DNA from: Achatina immaculata
Lineage: Eukaryota > Mollusca > Gastropoda > Stylommatophora > Achatinidae
Direction of reading: 5' to 3'
Assembly: GCA_009760885.1 (NCBI GenBank)
Contig: CM019691.1
Span: forward strand, 25,295,314 to 25,359,313
DNA: 64,000 nucleotides
How positions within the stretch are numbered: the first letter of the stretch is position 1; every line of letters starts with the position of its first letter. Shown here one piece after another: positions 34,661-46,315 of the stretch. Made by a program: the position numbers and the translations under genes. The notes under the pieces were generated by a model. The model had not been told where the DNA came from and made no database searches. It worked only from the letters and a program-made list of their open reading frames with translations.

Positions 34661-35150
34661 CCAACGAATTATGGCTGTCTTTGTCTTATGGATTTAATTA
34701 GGTTCCTTTCTACATCTGCTTTTCCCAGACATTCCCTGTTTGTCATCTGTTTGTCCACGGTATTCTTAATGCTGTTGTAATAAACAATATCTGCGTTGCC
34801 TCTAGTGATCTTCTGCATCGACCTGTTTACTGTCCATGACTCACTTCCATACAGTAGGACTGTAGAACTCTCTTACGTTCATTCATACATATGTTCTGCA
34901 CAAAGACGTTTCTCATTTCCTGGAAAGCTGTTCTGACTTGGCATATTCTATTCTCCACTTCAGAGATACCATTTCCCATCCGACGCTACTCCAGTGCCCA
35001 GATATTTAAAAGTATGCAGTTGTCTCAAGGTTGTTCCCTGTGGCTTAACATTTAATTCTGGTGAGTGAGATGACCACTATTTCTGCTTCCTTGCTATTTA
35101 GGGTGAGTCCTCTATTACCACTATCTGTCAATCTGGAGAGCGCTTATGGG
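34661..35150 (-). mobile_element. RTE-like LINE, diverged 3' fragment H
   Basis: Minus-strand reading gives decayed equivalents of the family 1 C-terminus (segments similar to KRVLKCY, SESWTxGKSxxSLE and MVSLKWRIEYAKSEQLSRK). The order is the same as in copy C, but only weakly similar, so it is a different subfamily. It starts at the (ATG)n tail of copy D and points the opposite way. Confidence 0.6.
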
Positions 35151-35374
35151 AAGATTTACACTTCGCAGAACTGAAAAGTGTAATTACTGGAAGTTATATT
35201 TAAAAAGAAAGACCGCCCAATTAATTCTGACAAACAAGGGCACTTCCCCCCCCCCAACAGGCATGAGCAAAATTAGACAGCGGATTTAAAAGTAAAACCC
35301 ACCACCGTTTTATAACGAAGAACCTTCAAAATACTCAGTGTGAAGAAGAAGAAGAAGATGAAGAATAAGAAGAA

Positions 35375-35405
<31 letters not shown>

Positions 35406-36229
35406 TGAGAAAGGGACAAAAGATCTAAAAATATAAGCGATTAAAAACAGTTTAAAATCTATAATTACTTGTGTCCGCCCTCCCTTGCCGCTAGATTAAA
35501 AATAAATTAACCATCAAAAACAAATTAAAATCTATAACTGATAGTGGGTCCCCTTGTTGCTAAGCTAAGAAACAGCTGGTTGAGAAAGCAACAGAAAAAA
35601 AAACACAGCCAGAGATATGTCACAGCAACCTTTACATGGAATGAGGGGGGAAGGGGGGGGGGAGAGAGAGAGAGAGAGAAGAACCAGCAATGGAAAGTAA
35701 AAAAAGAAGTTAGGAAAAAAAAAAGATCTCAATCTCGAAGCACAGTCAGCTACATTGTTTTTAACGCGTTATTTTTAACACTTTATTACAGCCAAATAAA
35801 CACCGTTTCGAGCATTTCTCAGCTTCCTGTGTCCGATATCCGCCAAATCTATTTCCGGTTAGGGTTGATAACCCTGCCAAATTATGACTGCTCAAGGCGG
35901 TACGTACAGCAGTAGATCTGAAGTCTTCGGCTTTCCCATGGTTGTAGAAGACAAAACAAAACAAAGAAGTTCTGATGATTTTTTTTATATATCTTACTGA
36001 ATGAGAGCTACTGAAAGAGGAAGTATGTCGGTAATTGGATTCTTTTCCCTACCGTATTTCCGCCTCAAGGATATGCACAGGCCAATGGGTTTCCAGCCTT
36101 TTATTAGGTTGCGGATTCATTACGCCAACCATAATCCCCCTCCCCCTCAGCTATCCTACACTCACATACGCCACTTGGAGCTAAATTAAAAGCTCGCCAA
36201 ATATTCCTCTTCTTATCATTTCGAGAACT
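35151..36229. other. Unassigned sequence with (GAT)n and GA tracts
   Basis: (GAA)n/(GAT)n at about 35343-35405, a G-run and (GA)n at 35645-35680. No gene recognised. Confidence 0.5.
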
Positions 36230-36725
36230 TATACGTTTTCGATTCTTTCTGACGTCTAGATATCACTAGTAATGTTCATATCTTGATTCTGCTACGAAAG
36301 AAAGATAATAGAATCCTAAGAATTTGTGGACCGGTACGTGGCTCTATTACACAACACTGGAAGATAGCAAGTAGCAAGGAAATCTACATATTGTTCAGCT
36401 CTCCGCTTATAAAACCCATTATGAAAACAACAGACTGATGCGGCTCCAGCACTTAAAGAGAATGGACGGGGTGGGGGGGGGGGGTCTGACAAAAGAAGAG
36501 GCCCTATATTGAAGTGATGAAAGGGGGTAAGACCAATAGGTAGGCCTTTGACAGCCTTGCGCGAGACAACCTAGAAGAAGATGTATGCCCTCTTGGAATC
36601 GACAAATGGCAAGAAAAGATCAAGAACAGAGAGGAATGGACAGTCTACAACAATAAGCCTCAAAGGCTCAGAAAATTGATGAATTCAGTAGGTGCTAGAA
36701 GAAGAAGAAGAAGAAGAAGACCAAG
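36230..36725 (+). mobile_element. LINE family 6, 3' end with (AGA)n tail
   Basis: Shifted frames contain RLMRLQHLKRMDG, and a final WQEKIKNREEWTVYNNKPQR followed by an (AGA)n tail at 36698-36722. The WQE-K-NREEW pattern is typical of the last residues of several LINE polyproteins. Upstream boundaries are uncertain. Confidence 0.55.
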
Positions 36726-37229
36726 ATGGCCTCCGCGAATCACAGGTTGGGAACCCATAAGCGCAGAAATAAACGGAAAGAAACTTCTCTGACACCATCA
36801 CCGAAGCCTTGGGTTCAAGGTTAACTTGCTTACGCTTCTTTAACATTATCTAAATGAAAAGAAGAAGAAAAAAAACAAAAGAAAGGAAAAGTATTGTCAT
36901 ATTGTCCAACATGATTGATTTTGCTGAGGGCCCTAGGTTGGGAAGAACCTAAGCACCATTGTTTGTTCAGTCATCTCAAAGATCAATTATATTTGATTGA
37001 TGGAGTTTAAATTGATGAAACAGCTGTTCCATTCTAGAGCAGAACAAAGAGTAAATAACGCGTTTCTTTATTTCAGAATTCTGGTGTGCTTGACCTGCTC
37101 TTCTCATCACTAACAAAATGTCAGAATTCTAGGACATATTTTGGAGACCACACTCACTGAATAATATTCATTTTCTTATTTTCCATTCTCTTCTTCCATG
37201 AAAAAAAAAAAACTTCAGCGATAAATGAA
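36726..37229. other. Unassigned sequence
   Basis: Nothing recognised. Confidence 0.4.
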
Positions 37230-38095
37230 ATATCATCATCAGGTGCCGCGCCGACTCAATCCTTCATGCAGGCCATCAGTTCAGTTGATTTATCTCATCT
37301 CACATCATCTTGTCAAAGCATCCAGTATCATTTCTCTCGTCACTGCCCTGGGTCTTTTCCCCTCTGTTTTTCCTGTTGTTACAATATTTTCAATGCCCCC
37401 TTTTCTCACTCCTTGTCCTGTGAAAGTACACTGTCTTTCTAGTAAATCTTTTTTTTGGACAAGACTTTTTTTGTCTCTCCAGCTCTTCTCATACATTCTT
37501 CATTAATAATCTTTACTGTTCTGGGATTTCACAACGCTCTTCTCATACATTCTTCATTACTAATCTTTACTGTTCAGGGAATTCACAACGCTCTTCTCAT
37601 ACATTCTTCATTACTAATCTTTACTGTTCAGGGAATTCACAACGCTCTTCTCATACATTCTTCATTACTAATCTTTACTGTTCAGGGAATTCACAACGCT
37701 CTTCTCATACATTCTTCATTACTAATCTTTACTGTTCAGGGAATTCACAACGCTCTTCTCATACATTCTTCATTACTAATCTTTACTGTTCAGGGAATTC
37801 ACAACGCTCTTCTCATACATTCTTCATTACTAATCTTTACTGTTCAGGGAATTCACAACGCTCTTCTCATACATTCTTCATTACTAATCTTTACTGTTCA
37901 GGGAATTCACAACGCTCTTCTCATACATTCTTCATTACTAATCTTTACTGTTCAGGGAATTCACAACGCTCTGCTCATACATTCTTCATTACTAATCTTT
38001 ACTGTTCAGGGAATTCACAACGCTCTTCTCATAAACCACATTTGTACTGTGGCCTACTTACTGTCCACGATTCATGCCCATATAACATAATAGGC
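37230..38095 (-). mobile_element. RTE-like LINE (family 1), copy E with internal tandem expansion
   Basis: From the CATCATCAGG 3' end the minus strand parallels copy C: TCCTTCATGCAGGCCATCAG, ACAATATTTTCAATGCCCCC and so on to 37484. Then comes a 540-bp array of a segment corresponding to RIPWTAKITNEECMRR coding sequence, then unexpanded sequence to about 38095. Stops break the LINE frame within each unit. Confidence 0.9.
37485..38024. repeat. 54-bp minisatellite, 10 units
   Basis: The unit contains CTCTTCTCATACATTCTTCA, TTACTAATCTTTACTGTTCA and GGGAATTCACAACG. Most units are identical; the first differs at a few bases. The 54-bp period gives a plus-strand open frame with an 18-residue repeat, which is not the LINE's own frame. 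Confidence 0.97.
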
Positions 38096-38684
38096 TGAAA
38101 CTGGAAATAGATGAACACGAAGAAATACCAAATTATACATTAAAATATACTAAAACATATCTCTTCACTGCCTTCTTCAAATGTGACACTTTACCAAGCA
38201 ACAAAATCTTGCAGAGAATAAAAGACAAAATAAACTGCGTATCAGGTTGAATTTCCGGGTCACTCGTGTGTGTCCCGCCATATTTGAAAAAAAAAAATAT
38301 CAAAGACAAAAAACAGTAGATCGATTGATAATGTTACAAAAATATTTCAACATGAAAAGAGTAACTGAACAGTCATTTTTAAGGATTTTTTTCAATTAAA
38401 TGATCTTATCTCCACGACTTATTACTTCCCTTTTCGTCCAAAATATCCCATTATAACTCAAGATACAAGTATTTGGATCAGTTTATGAAGTCATAAATTA
38501 GATTACCGTGGACGGTATTATTAGTCTGTCATGAAACCTGGATTTACCGTCAAGAAATAACTATTTATGTTTCAAACTTGACCTCAGCATAAATAACCAC
38601 AAATGTTGGCTTGACACTGACGGGTAAGGGCATATATTTCATGAACGTAATGCTGTTCACGGACAAGGGCATCTACTTCATCAA
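38096..38684. other. Unassigned sequence
   Basis: Nothing recognised. Confidence 0.4.
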
Positions 38685-38836
38685 TGTGAGTGAGTGAGTG
38701 AGTGAGTGAGCGAGTGAGCAAGTGAGCGAGTGAGTGAGTGGGTGAGTGAGTGAGTGAGTGAGTGAGTGGGTGAGTGAGTGAGTGAGTGAGTGAGCAAGTG
38801 AGTGAGTGAGTGAGTGAGTGAGCAAATGAATGAGTG
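38685..38836. repeat. (GAGT)n microsatellite
   Basis: About 150 bp of GAGT with GCAA/GCGA/GGGT variants. A short (CA)n follows at 38866-38881. Confidence 0.97.
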
Positions 38837-39650
38837 ACCCTATAAGAGAACACCTGCACTCATAACACACACACACACACCTATGAGAGAGGAAAAAAAT
38901 ATCTGGTATAAAACATTTCACCTTCTGTGAGCCATTACCCCAGTCTTTGAGTGCGGACCTGTCACGGTCCACAAGACAAATTGAACATAATTTCTTTTTT
39001 TTTCCTCTGCGCCAGCTTGAAAACCTTATTTTGTGATATATCATTAGCGTCCATGCAATTTCCTCATAGCTTTGGGGAGTCTCCAATATGAGGGATATCT
39101 ATGCACCTGAGGCTACATGTGTGAAACGTATGGAGAATGACAAGGGCACTGTGTATTACAGTAAACTAGATATACTGTCCCTCAGATCATCATAGAAGAA
39201 TCTAACTTTGCTGGAGTGTGCCCAGCCCTTATATTGATTTAAGATTTGATGAAACTTAGACTTTGTAATTATAATAAATTGGGTCAAGCTTCGATACAGA
39301 CATTGGGGGAGGGGGAGGGGGCGCTGAGGAGGGGGAATAGACAGACAGACATAGACAAGATGGATGGATGTTTGGATGAGTGAGTGGGTGGACGGACGGA
39401 CGGACACACGGACAAACAGGCAGGCAAGCAGACAGACAGAAAGATGGACAGACAGAGCAAAGAACAAAACTCAGAATTGTAAAGATTGTTTAACAACTAT
39501 GCAAAGTGACGGCTGGTTAAAATACAGTGCAGCATATACAAGAGCACTTCCCTGAGCATGAAGAATATATGTTCGAGTCTTGATGTGATGGGGCGGGTAC
39601 AGCCGGCGAATGTGGCATGCACGAAGCTGGCGACTGACATTTACAGACAG
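38837..39650. other. Unassigned sequence with a mixed tetranucleotide patch
   Basis: Tetranucleotide-rich 39338-39450 (ACAG, GGAT, GGAC units). The frame at 39558 leads into the 21-bp array but has no recognisable motif. Confidence 0.45.
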
Positions 39651-39902
39651 AAGGCTGACTTGGGTAGCAGGAAGGCTGACTTGGGTAGCAGGAAGGCTGA
39701 CCTGGGTAGCAGGGAGGCTGACCTGGGTAGCAGGAAGGCTGACCTGGGTAGCAGGAAGGCTGACATGGGTAGCAGGAAGGCTGACTTGGGTAGCAGGAAG
39801 GCTGACATGGGTAGCAGGAAGGCTGACCTGGGTATCAGGAAGGCTGACCTGGGTATCAGGGAGGCTGACATGGGTAGCAGGAAGGCTGACTTGGGCAGCA
39901 GA
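39651..39902 (+). repeat. 21-bp minisatellite, 12 units
   Basis: The unit AAGGCTGACTTGGGTAGCAG plus G keeps frame 12 times, encoding KADLGSR with E, M and I variants. Two other frames are also open. Unlike the 24-bp array, variants here change amino acids, so I see no sign of protein-level constraint. Confidence 0.97.
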
Positions 39903-41225
39903 AAGAGAACGACTTTTTAGGGAAGCTCAGGTATCTGACCTATTGTTCCGACAGGGCCATCTGGTTGTATCCGTTGCCTTCTTAAGCAGACTGGGGTACT
40001 TAACCTGTTATCCCTATATGTGTCGTGGAATAGAGTAGATTCCCGTGTGCTGTTCACTTTACAGCATTAAGCAGTATTCACTGCACTACTAAGAGGAGAA
40101 TCTCTTCTAAACAGGGAATCATTTTTTCTGTGTGATGTGACACGATTATATTACATGAGCAATAAACTTGTTTGTACATATGGTGTTATGTACCGTGACT
40201 ATTACATTCAGACAATGAGCATTAGGCTCAGAGACTCACCATACATTAATTACATTACATTACATTGATATACACTCTGTAACAGGACAACCCAGGTAAC
40301 ACTGACTCCACTACTCATCTATACACGACATGACCAGTTACATGTAAATCACTAACTCAGCACCACTATGACACATAACATGAATCCAAGAAATCACAGG
40401 ATTCAGCAGACACACTGTATATGTTTAATGATGAGATCCCATTTGTACGATGAGTGTTGTAACGATGTAGAGTGTAAACCTTGATGGATACAATTACAAA
40501 TGATCATCCAAAAAACATGAGTCCGGGCGACTAACATCGCCATGGGACTAGGTCAGACATTCAACCTTTGTCCAAAAAAAACGTGGACAAATCGACACAC
40601 AAATCTACATGACTACTACAACAATTTGTCCTAAGAAAAGCAATCCATCAACTACAACAATTTAACTACAGAATCTCTATCCCTTCCTAGAATCAAACAC
40701 ACAACCTCTCGCTACAACATTCTGACCAAAAAACTCTCCTCTCAACTCATTCACACCTCCCGCCTAACCTAAACCACGTGACTAAGAATTCTCTCGAAAC
40801 ACGAGATATTTTCTCCGTGCTTGGCATACAGTGATGAGTTGTGGTCTACCAGACCACAACCACAGGGTTACACACAAAACAATCTGTACAGAATGTTATT
40901 CTGTTACAAGCACAAAAATAAGAACAAAAACGTTCAAGATATAGGATCGCTGCTGGCAAAAGGTATTAATGAACGCTTCTAAGTCAGACAGCCCAAGGCA
41001 CCCAGAGTAGATATTTGTTGGTTAGGTTATGCTTGGTATATTCTGAGAACGGAAAACAAACTATTTTAATAGTAAAACTACATTAGACCTAATAAACATA
41101 AATCTTACACATTAACATGGGAACTTTTATTTTAGTTGGCGAAGTTTATTATCTGATAAGCTGAGCTGACTGAAACACACGGTAGAGGTATAACAGAAAA
41201 TACTCTGATCTCGACACCCATGTGG
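39903..41225. other. Unassigned sequence
   Basis: A (ATTAC)n patch lies near 40245-40266. No gene recognised. Confidence 0.4.
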
Positions 41226-41501
41226 TCTGAACCTATGACGCATCTCTATCCCCACGTGGACGAACCTATGTCGCATCTCTATCTCCACGTGGACGAACCT
41301 ATGTCGCATCTCTATCTCCACGTGGACGAACCTATGTCGCATCTCTGTCTCCACGTGGACGAACCTATGTCGCATCTCTATCTCCACGTGAACGAACCTA
41401 TGTCGCATCTCTATCTCCACGTGGACGAACCTATGTCGCATCTCTATCCCCACGTGGACGAACCTATGTCGCATCTCTATCCCCACGTGGACGAACCTAT
41501 G
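41226..41501. repeat. 33-bp minisatellite, 8.4 units
   Basis: The unit is GACGAACCTATGTCGCATCT followed by CTATCTCCACGTG. It is nearly invariant and open on both strands because 33 is divisible by 3. Confidence 0.97.
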
Positions 41502-43284
41502 TAGCCTTGTCTGGCAAATGAAAGTATCGCGATACTGAGTTCTATAGTCAACTGAATACAGTCTATAATATGAAAGAACAAATATCTTACTGTAAAAGTA
41601 AAACATGAAGTTTAATATTAAGACTATAAATGTTTAGGAAAACTCGACCCATATCTTTAGTCAAAGTCAAACATCTACTGGAAAGCTCCTCCTAACAAAA
41701 ACAAAAAACAAAAAAAAAACTTCATTTTACACTAAAACAGCACAAACCATCTCGCACTGTTCGCAGCAGAAATATCATAAATTGAATGAAAACGACAGTA
41801 TCAAAAATTCCACCTTGCATTTCGTGGTAGACACAGTTGTCCAAAACTATATGCCCACAGGTAAAAGATCTAAGGCTGATCTACGCCATCTGCGTATATT
41901 TTCGGTGTGCGTCTGAGGAAATGACGACATTCTTCTCGACTCGGGATTTTATCCATATGTTCAAATGACATGAACTGAGTGAGAGACGGGGAATTTATAT
42001 ACTGTATATACTAGAGAATTTCATGTGTTTAGAAATGCAGTTTGGCAAACCGTCTCGTGAATAACACATGCCAGAATGTTGGTAAGAAAAGGGTGAAATG
42101 AACCATTGGAAAAACAGATGGATAAATCGCAACAGTTCAGAACCAAATAAATCAGTTAAAGAGAATATAACTAGCTTTCTTCTGCCGTTCCTTTAGCTTC
42201 CTCCTCATATGCCCCCTGAATTCGCTAAGCAACATTAGCAACGTGTATCGCAATGCTGACTGCGTTCAGTACACAAACAACATTAGAAATTTCCACATTT
42301 CTGCGTCTGGTAATGGCCTTTTTTTGTTGTTGTTGCAAGTCATTTTTCTCACAGTGCAGCAAACCTAATCTCGACTGAGCATTCAGTCGGAGGACAAAAA
42401 AAAATATTATGGAAATAAACAGAAAATGATTTAGTCTTACATTGTGTAAAACATAGATATGGTGTATAAAAAAATACAAGCATTATTTCGGCTTGTGCAG
42501 CCTTTGTAAGGAAATATAAGAACAATAATAGAGAAAATGAGGACGGGTGGAGAAAAAGATAAGTGATCAAGCAAGGACACCAAGAGATAAAGCAAGAACA
42601 TACTATTCTTTCTCAAAAACACGTAGGGTCTTTGACCAAAAGACACATGTCCTAGCCAGGAACACAATACCCCGGTCTCACCTTCGACCATTACAACTGG
42701 AGTTAGAATTTCTAATAAGCTCCCAACTTCTTTGCTCTCATTATTAATGTTTCATTACATATTCGCATACACCAGCAGTTTTCAACCCTTTCATATCTCC
42801 ATTATTCCAAGTCCGAGTCCTCTTCTCCATTCTACCAAGAAACATATGCAAAAACAAGTCTGGGATATTGTTTTTCTACAATACAACTCGTAAAGAAAAC
42901 AATAAGCTTGGCTGGGCGCAATCAATGCGACCAGGAATGAAGATTTTCCACAAAGAAGAACACAAGATACGGAATCTTTACCCCCAGAAGAGGCCGCCAA
43001 TACAAAACTCATCTCTTAAGAAGCTATAAAAATTCCCACATATTAAGATTCCTTTCTCTTTATACGCGGCCACAAAAATAAAGAGAAAAAAAAACAAGTG
43101 ACAGGCCGTCGACATTCTGGGAATAATATTCTATCCAGTGCAAAAAACAGAACGAGCAAGGACAAGGAAAATGAGATGCTATGGAAATGCACTTGTACAC
43201 GGCTATGCATACATAAATAAACCTAAGAATGGGAATAAACTCCAAGGAAGGACACAAAAGAGAACAAACTCCAATAAATATGAA
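41502..43284. other. Unassigned AT-rich sequence
   Basis: Several short open frames without motifs. No gene recognised. Confidence 0.4.
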
Positions 43285-43640
43285 TACGCCAATATTAAGG
43301 GTACAAAATGTGAATATGTCAGTGTTGAGAGTACAAAATTTGAATATGCCGTTCACAAAGTATAAAATGTGAGTTATGTCCAAGACAGAGTACAAAAGAA
43401 AAAACCGAGTACAAAAAGGGAATACGCCAGGTCAATATTAAGGGTACAAAATGTGAATATGAGGAATAAAGAGTGTAAAATGTGAATATACTGAATAAAG
43501 AGTGCAAACTGTGAATATACGGAATAAAGAGTGCAAAATGTGTATATGCCGAATAAAGAGTGTGTGTATGTATGTATATATATATATATATAACATGAAT
43601 GTGTCAATATTAGGGTACAAAATATGAATGTGTCTAATAT
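43285..43640. repeat. Degenerate AT-rich minisatellite, GTACAAAATGTGAATATG core
   Basis: The core GTACAAAATGTGAATATG recurs with irregular 28-40-bp spacing. A (TA)n tract interrupts at 43572-43592. Confidence 0.85.
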
Positions 43641-43779
43641 AAAGAAGCCTAAAAAAAAATAACAATGATTCACTAGTACGCTGTGTTACGACTTTTGGAC
43701 ACCAAGTTTAAAAAGAAAGTGAAGATTTTTCTGTTGGGTCACTACAACTTTCTTTTCTTCACAAAATATAAATATTCTG

Positions 43780-44062
43780 ATCATAGAGTACACAATGTCA
43801 ATATGCTATTTTAAAGAGTACAAAATATGGACATTCCGATAACAGAGCACTAATATGAACATTCTGATAACAGAGCACTAATGTTAACATTCCGATAACA
43901 GAGCACTAATGTGAACATTCTGATAACATAATACAAAATGTGGACATTCCAATAACAGAGTACACAATGTGGATATTCAGATAACAGAATACAAAATGTG
44001 GGATTTCCGATAACAGAGTACAAAATGTGAACATTCCGATAACAGAGTAGAAATGTGAATAC
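43780..44062. repeat. Degenerate ~28-31-bp minisatellite
   Basis: The unit GATAACAGAGCACTAATGTG with AACATTCC recurs about nine times; some units have GTACAAAATGTGGACATTCC, linking this array to the preceding one. Confidence 0.88.
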
Positions 44063-44294
44063 ACGGATGATATGATACATTTCACGAACAGGCATAAAAA
44101 CAGATAAAAAGTCATTGGAATAACCAAAGTAATAAATAAACAACCCATTACAGTTAGACAATAGAAGAATAAAAGAAGAAACACTAAAGGTTTATTAGCT
44201 TTTAAAGAACTCAAGAAAACTTTGTATTTTTCAAAATATAAGAGCAGAAACAAGAAAACTATATAGGTAACTAAAGTCACAAGGTGTAATGGCG

Positions 44295-44372
44295 ATAACG
44301 ACAGTGACGATAATGACGACGGCGACGAGGATGACAACGATGACGACAACCACGATGATGATGATGTCTGAC
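44295..44372. repeat. Imperfect (GAC/GAT)n trinucleotide tract
   Basis: GACGATAATGACGACGGCG through GATGATGATGATG, an aged trinucleotide run. It could be the eroded tail of an RTE copy, but no LINE sequence is seen beside it. Confidence 0.8.
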
Positions 44373-44462
44373 GAAGTGAGTATAAGGACATACTGGGCAA
44401 CCCATTGGCGGTCTGTATTCGTCAAAAAAAAAAAAGTATAAAAAAAACCTTGACTTGAATAA

Positions 44463-44830
44463 ATGTTGCGTTATGAGAACACAGCTACAACGAATGAGAT
44501 GGTTGCGTTACGAAAACACAGCTACAGTGAAAGAGATGACTGCGTTACGAAAACACAGCTACAGAGAAAGAGATGACTGCGTTACGAAAACACAGCTACA
44601 GAGAAAGAGATGACTGCGTTACGAAAACACAGCTACAGAGAAAGAGATGACTGCGTTACGAAAACACAGCTACAGAGAAAGAGATGACTGCGTTACGAAA
44701 ACAGATCCAGCGAATGAGATGGTTGCGTTACGAAAACACAGCTACAGTGAAAGAGATGACTGCGTTACGAAAACAGCTACAACGAATGAGATGGTTGCGT
44801 TACGAAAACACAGCTAAAAAGAACGAGATG
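44463..44830. repeat. 37-bp minisatellite, ~10 units
   Basis: The unit is GCGTTACGAAAACACAGCTA plus CAGAGAAAGAGATGACT, with starts at 44468, 44505, 44542, 44579, 44616 and so on. Two short (35-bp) units and two variant types (GAATGAGATGGTT and GAAAGAGATGACT) alternate. Confidence 0.96.
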
Positions 44831-44988
44831 TAACAGCCGTTGTCTTGGAAGAAATACCTGGCTTGTTATATATCTTAACAGGTCACAAAAGCATGCGCGT
44901 GGTACACGTTCGCTGCAGCTGATAATTCAGATTGTGAAATGAAGACTGTGAGGGTTTTTTTTTTCCCCTCTAGATCTACTCTCTAGAC

Positions 44989-46053
44989 CATGGCGTGGGC
45001 AAACCGAGGCCCGCAAGCCACAAACGGCTCTCTGATATATAATGTGCGGTTCGCAGAAATATATTGGCTGAACAACTCCTTTTTTTTCAAACATCACAGT
45101 TAACATAAAAGGTAAATAAGAAATCTTCAAGTTTTATAATTATACAATGATTTTACACTGATTGTTCACTGGATTAAATGATCAGGGTAAGTACACATAT
45201 TTCAGAATCTAAGCTAATGTTACAGGTAGGTTTGAGTAACGGATTAAAGAAATTTATTATCGCAATGATTACATAGGAACTGTGCTGGAGAATCAGTAAC
45301 GGTACAAATCAGCATTGGTAACGAGTGAAAATTACGACGAACATGTTCAAAGGTTGAAAATCGGACTCCGGCGCCACTGCGTTCAGGACAGCCCTATATA
45401 TGCCCCGACGATCGCCGCAGCTTCCGACCAAGAATATGTCTGCTGATAGTTCCCATCAAGCGTTGCTTCTTTTCGGCGCGTCTTCCGCCGCACAGTTCAG
45501 ATTTCCTAGCAGCGCCCTTAATCTGTCCCAGCTCCAGCAATCTCTTCACAGCTACATCGTTCTCCCATTACCGCGCTTCGTTTTCCCGCAGTCTTTCCAA
45601 TACTACTTTAGCAATGTAACCCTTGTCCATTCTCAGCCCGCCGTTTATTTTGGTCTGTCCAGCAAAGCCTGCATGGCACTTCACTGCCATGTACTTAACA
45701 CTGTAAGTAGGCTTAGACCACACTCCAGCGGTGACACCACCAGCGCCTGCATCAGCAAGAACAGAGTGCGCTGCGGAAAGATTTCTGCCGCCATTAAGCT
45801 CCTTATTTAGATGCTGCTGCAGTGTCCACATCAGTGCACCAACTCTGTTGCACCGGCGACTGTCCTGTAGATTAAAGGATTTACGAACACGTATTTATTA
45901 ATATTTATAAACGATTTTTGTTTTGTTTTTTTGGTAACAAAATGTGTATCTCACAATGAAATCGCTTGTGTACCATTTATTTGCTTGCGAATGTCAAAAC
46001 TCTGAAGTTTTATCGTATATGGTTCTCATGTAAAACAAGTTTGACCATCCCTG
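44989..46053. mobile_element. hAT-like element, ~1.07 kb, no transposase
   Basis: The left end CATGGCGTGGGCAAACCGAG and the reverse complement of the right end (CAGGGATGGTCAAACTTGTT) are imperfect inverted repeats of the CAGGGGTGGGCAAACT class used by hAT elements. Flanks CTCTAGAC (44981) and TTCTAGGA (46054) share a TCTAG core, compatible with a degraded 8-bp target duplication. The interior has open frames on both strands (plus 45400-45810, minus 45568-45831) with no motif I recognise. Confidence 0.62.
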
Positions 46054-46315
46054 TTCTAGGATATTTGAGGGTGGGGGTGGAGGGGGGGGGGGGGGCAGAG
46101 AAGCGGAAAAGTGCATGTATATGTCTAGACAGGACGGATCTTTCTGTCAGCCATTAATGGACGTCTCCAAGTGTGGCAGAGTGAGCCACGTTTTGGTTAT
46201 GGAAAAGCGGTTCTCAAAATTTCGCTCGCGTATCACTAAATGTACGGTGGTGATGATCAGATCTTCCTGGGTACAGTGTGGACTAATCAATAATCATTTT
46301 CGTTTCTAAGTGAAT

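Noticed and set aside
37455..38090. 211-codon plus frame with 18-residue repeat
   Set aside because: It is antisense to the LINE coding strand and open only because 54 is a multiple of 3.
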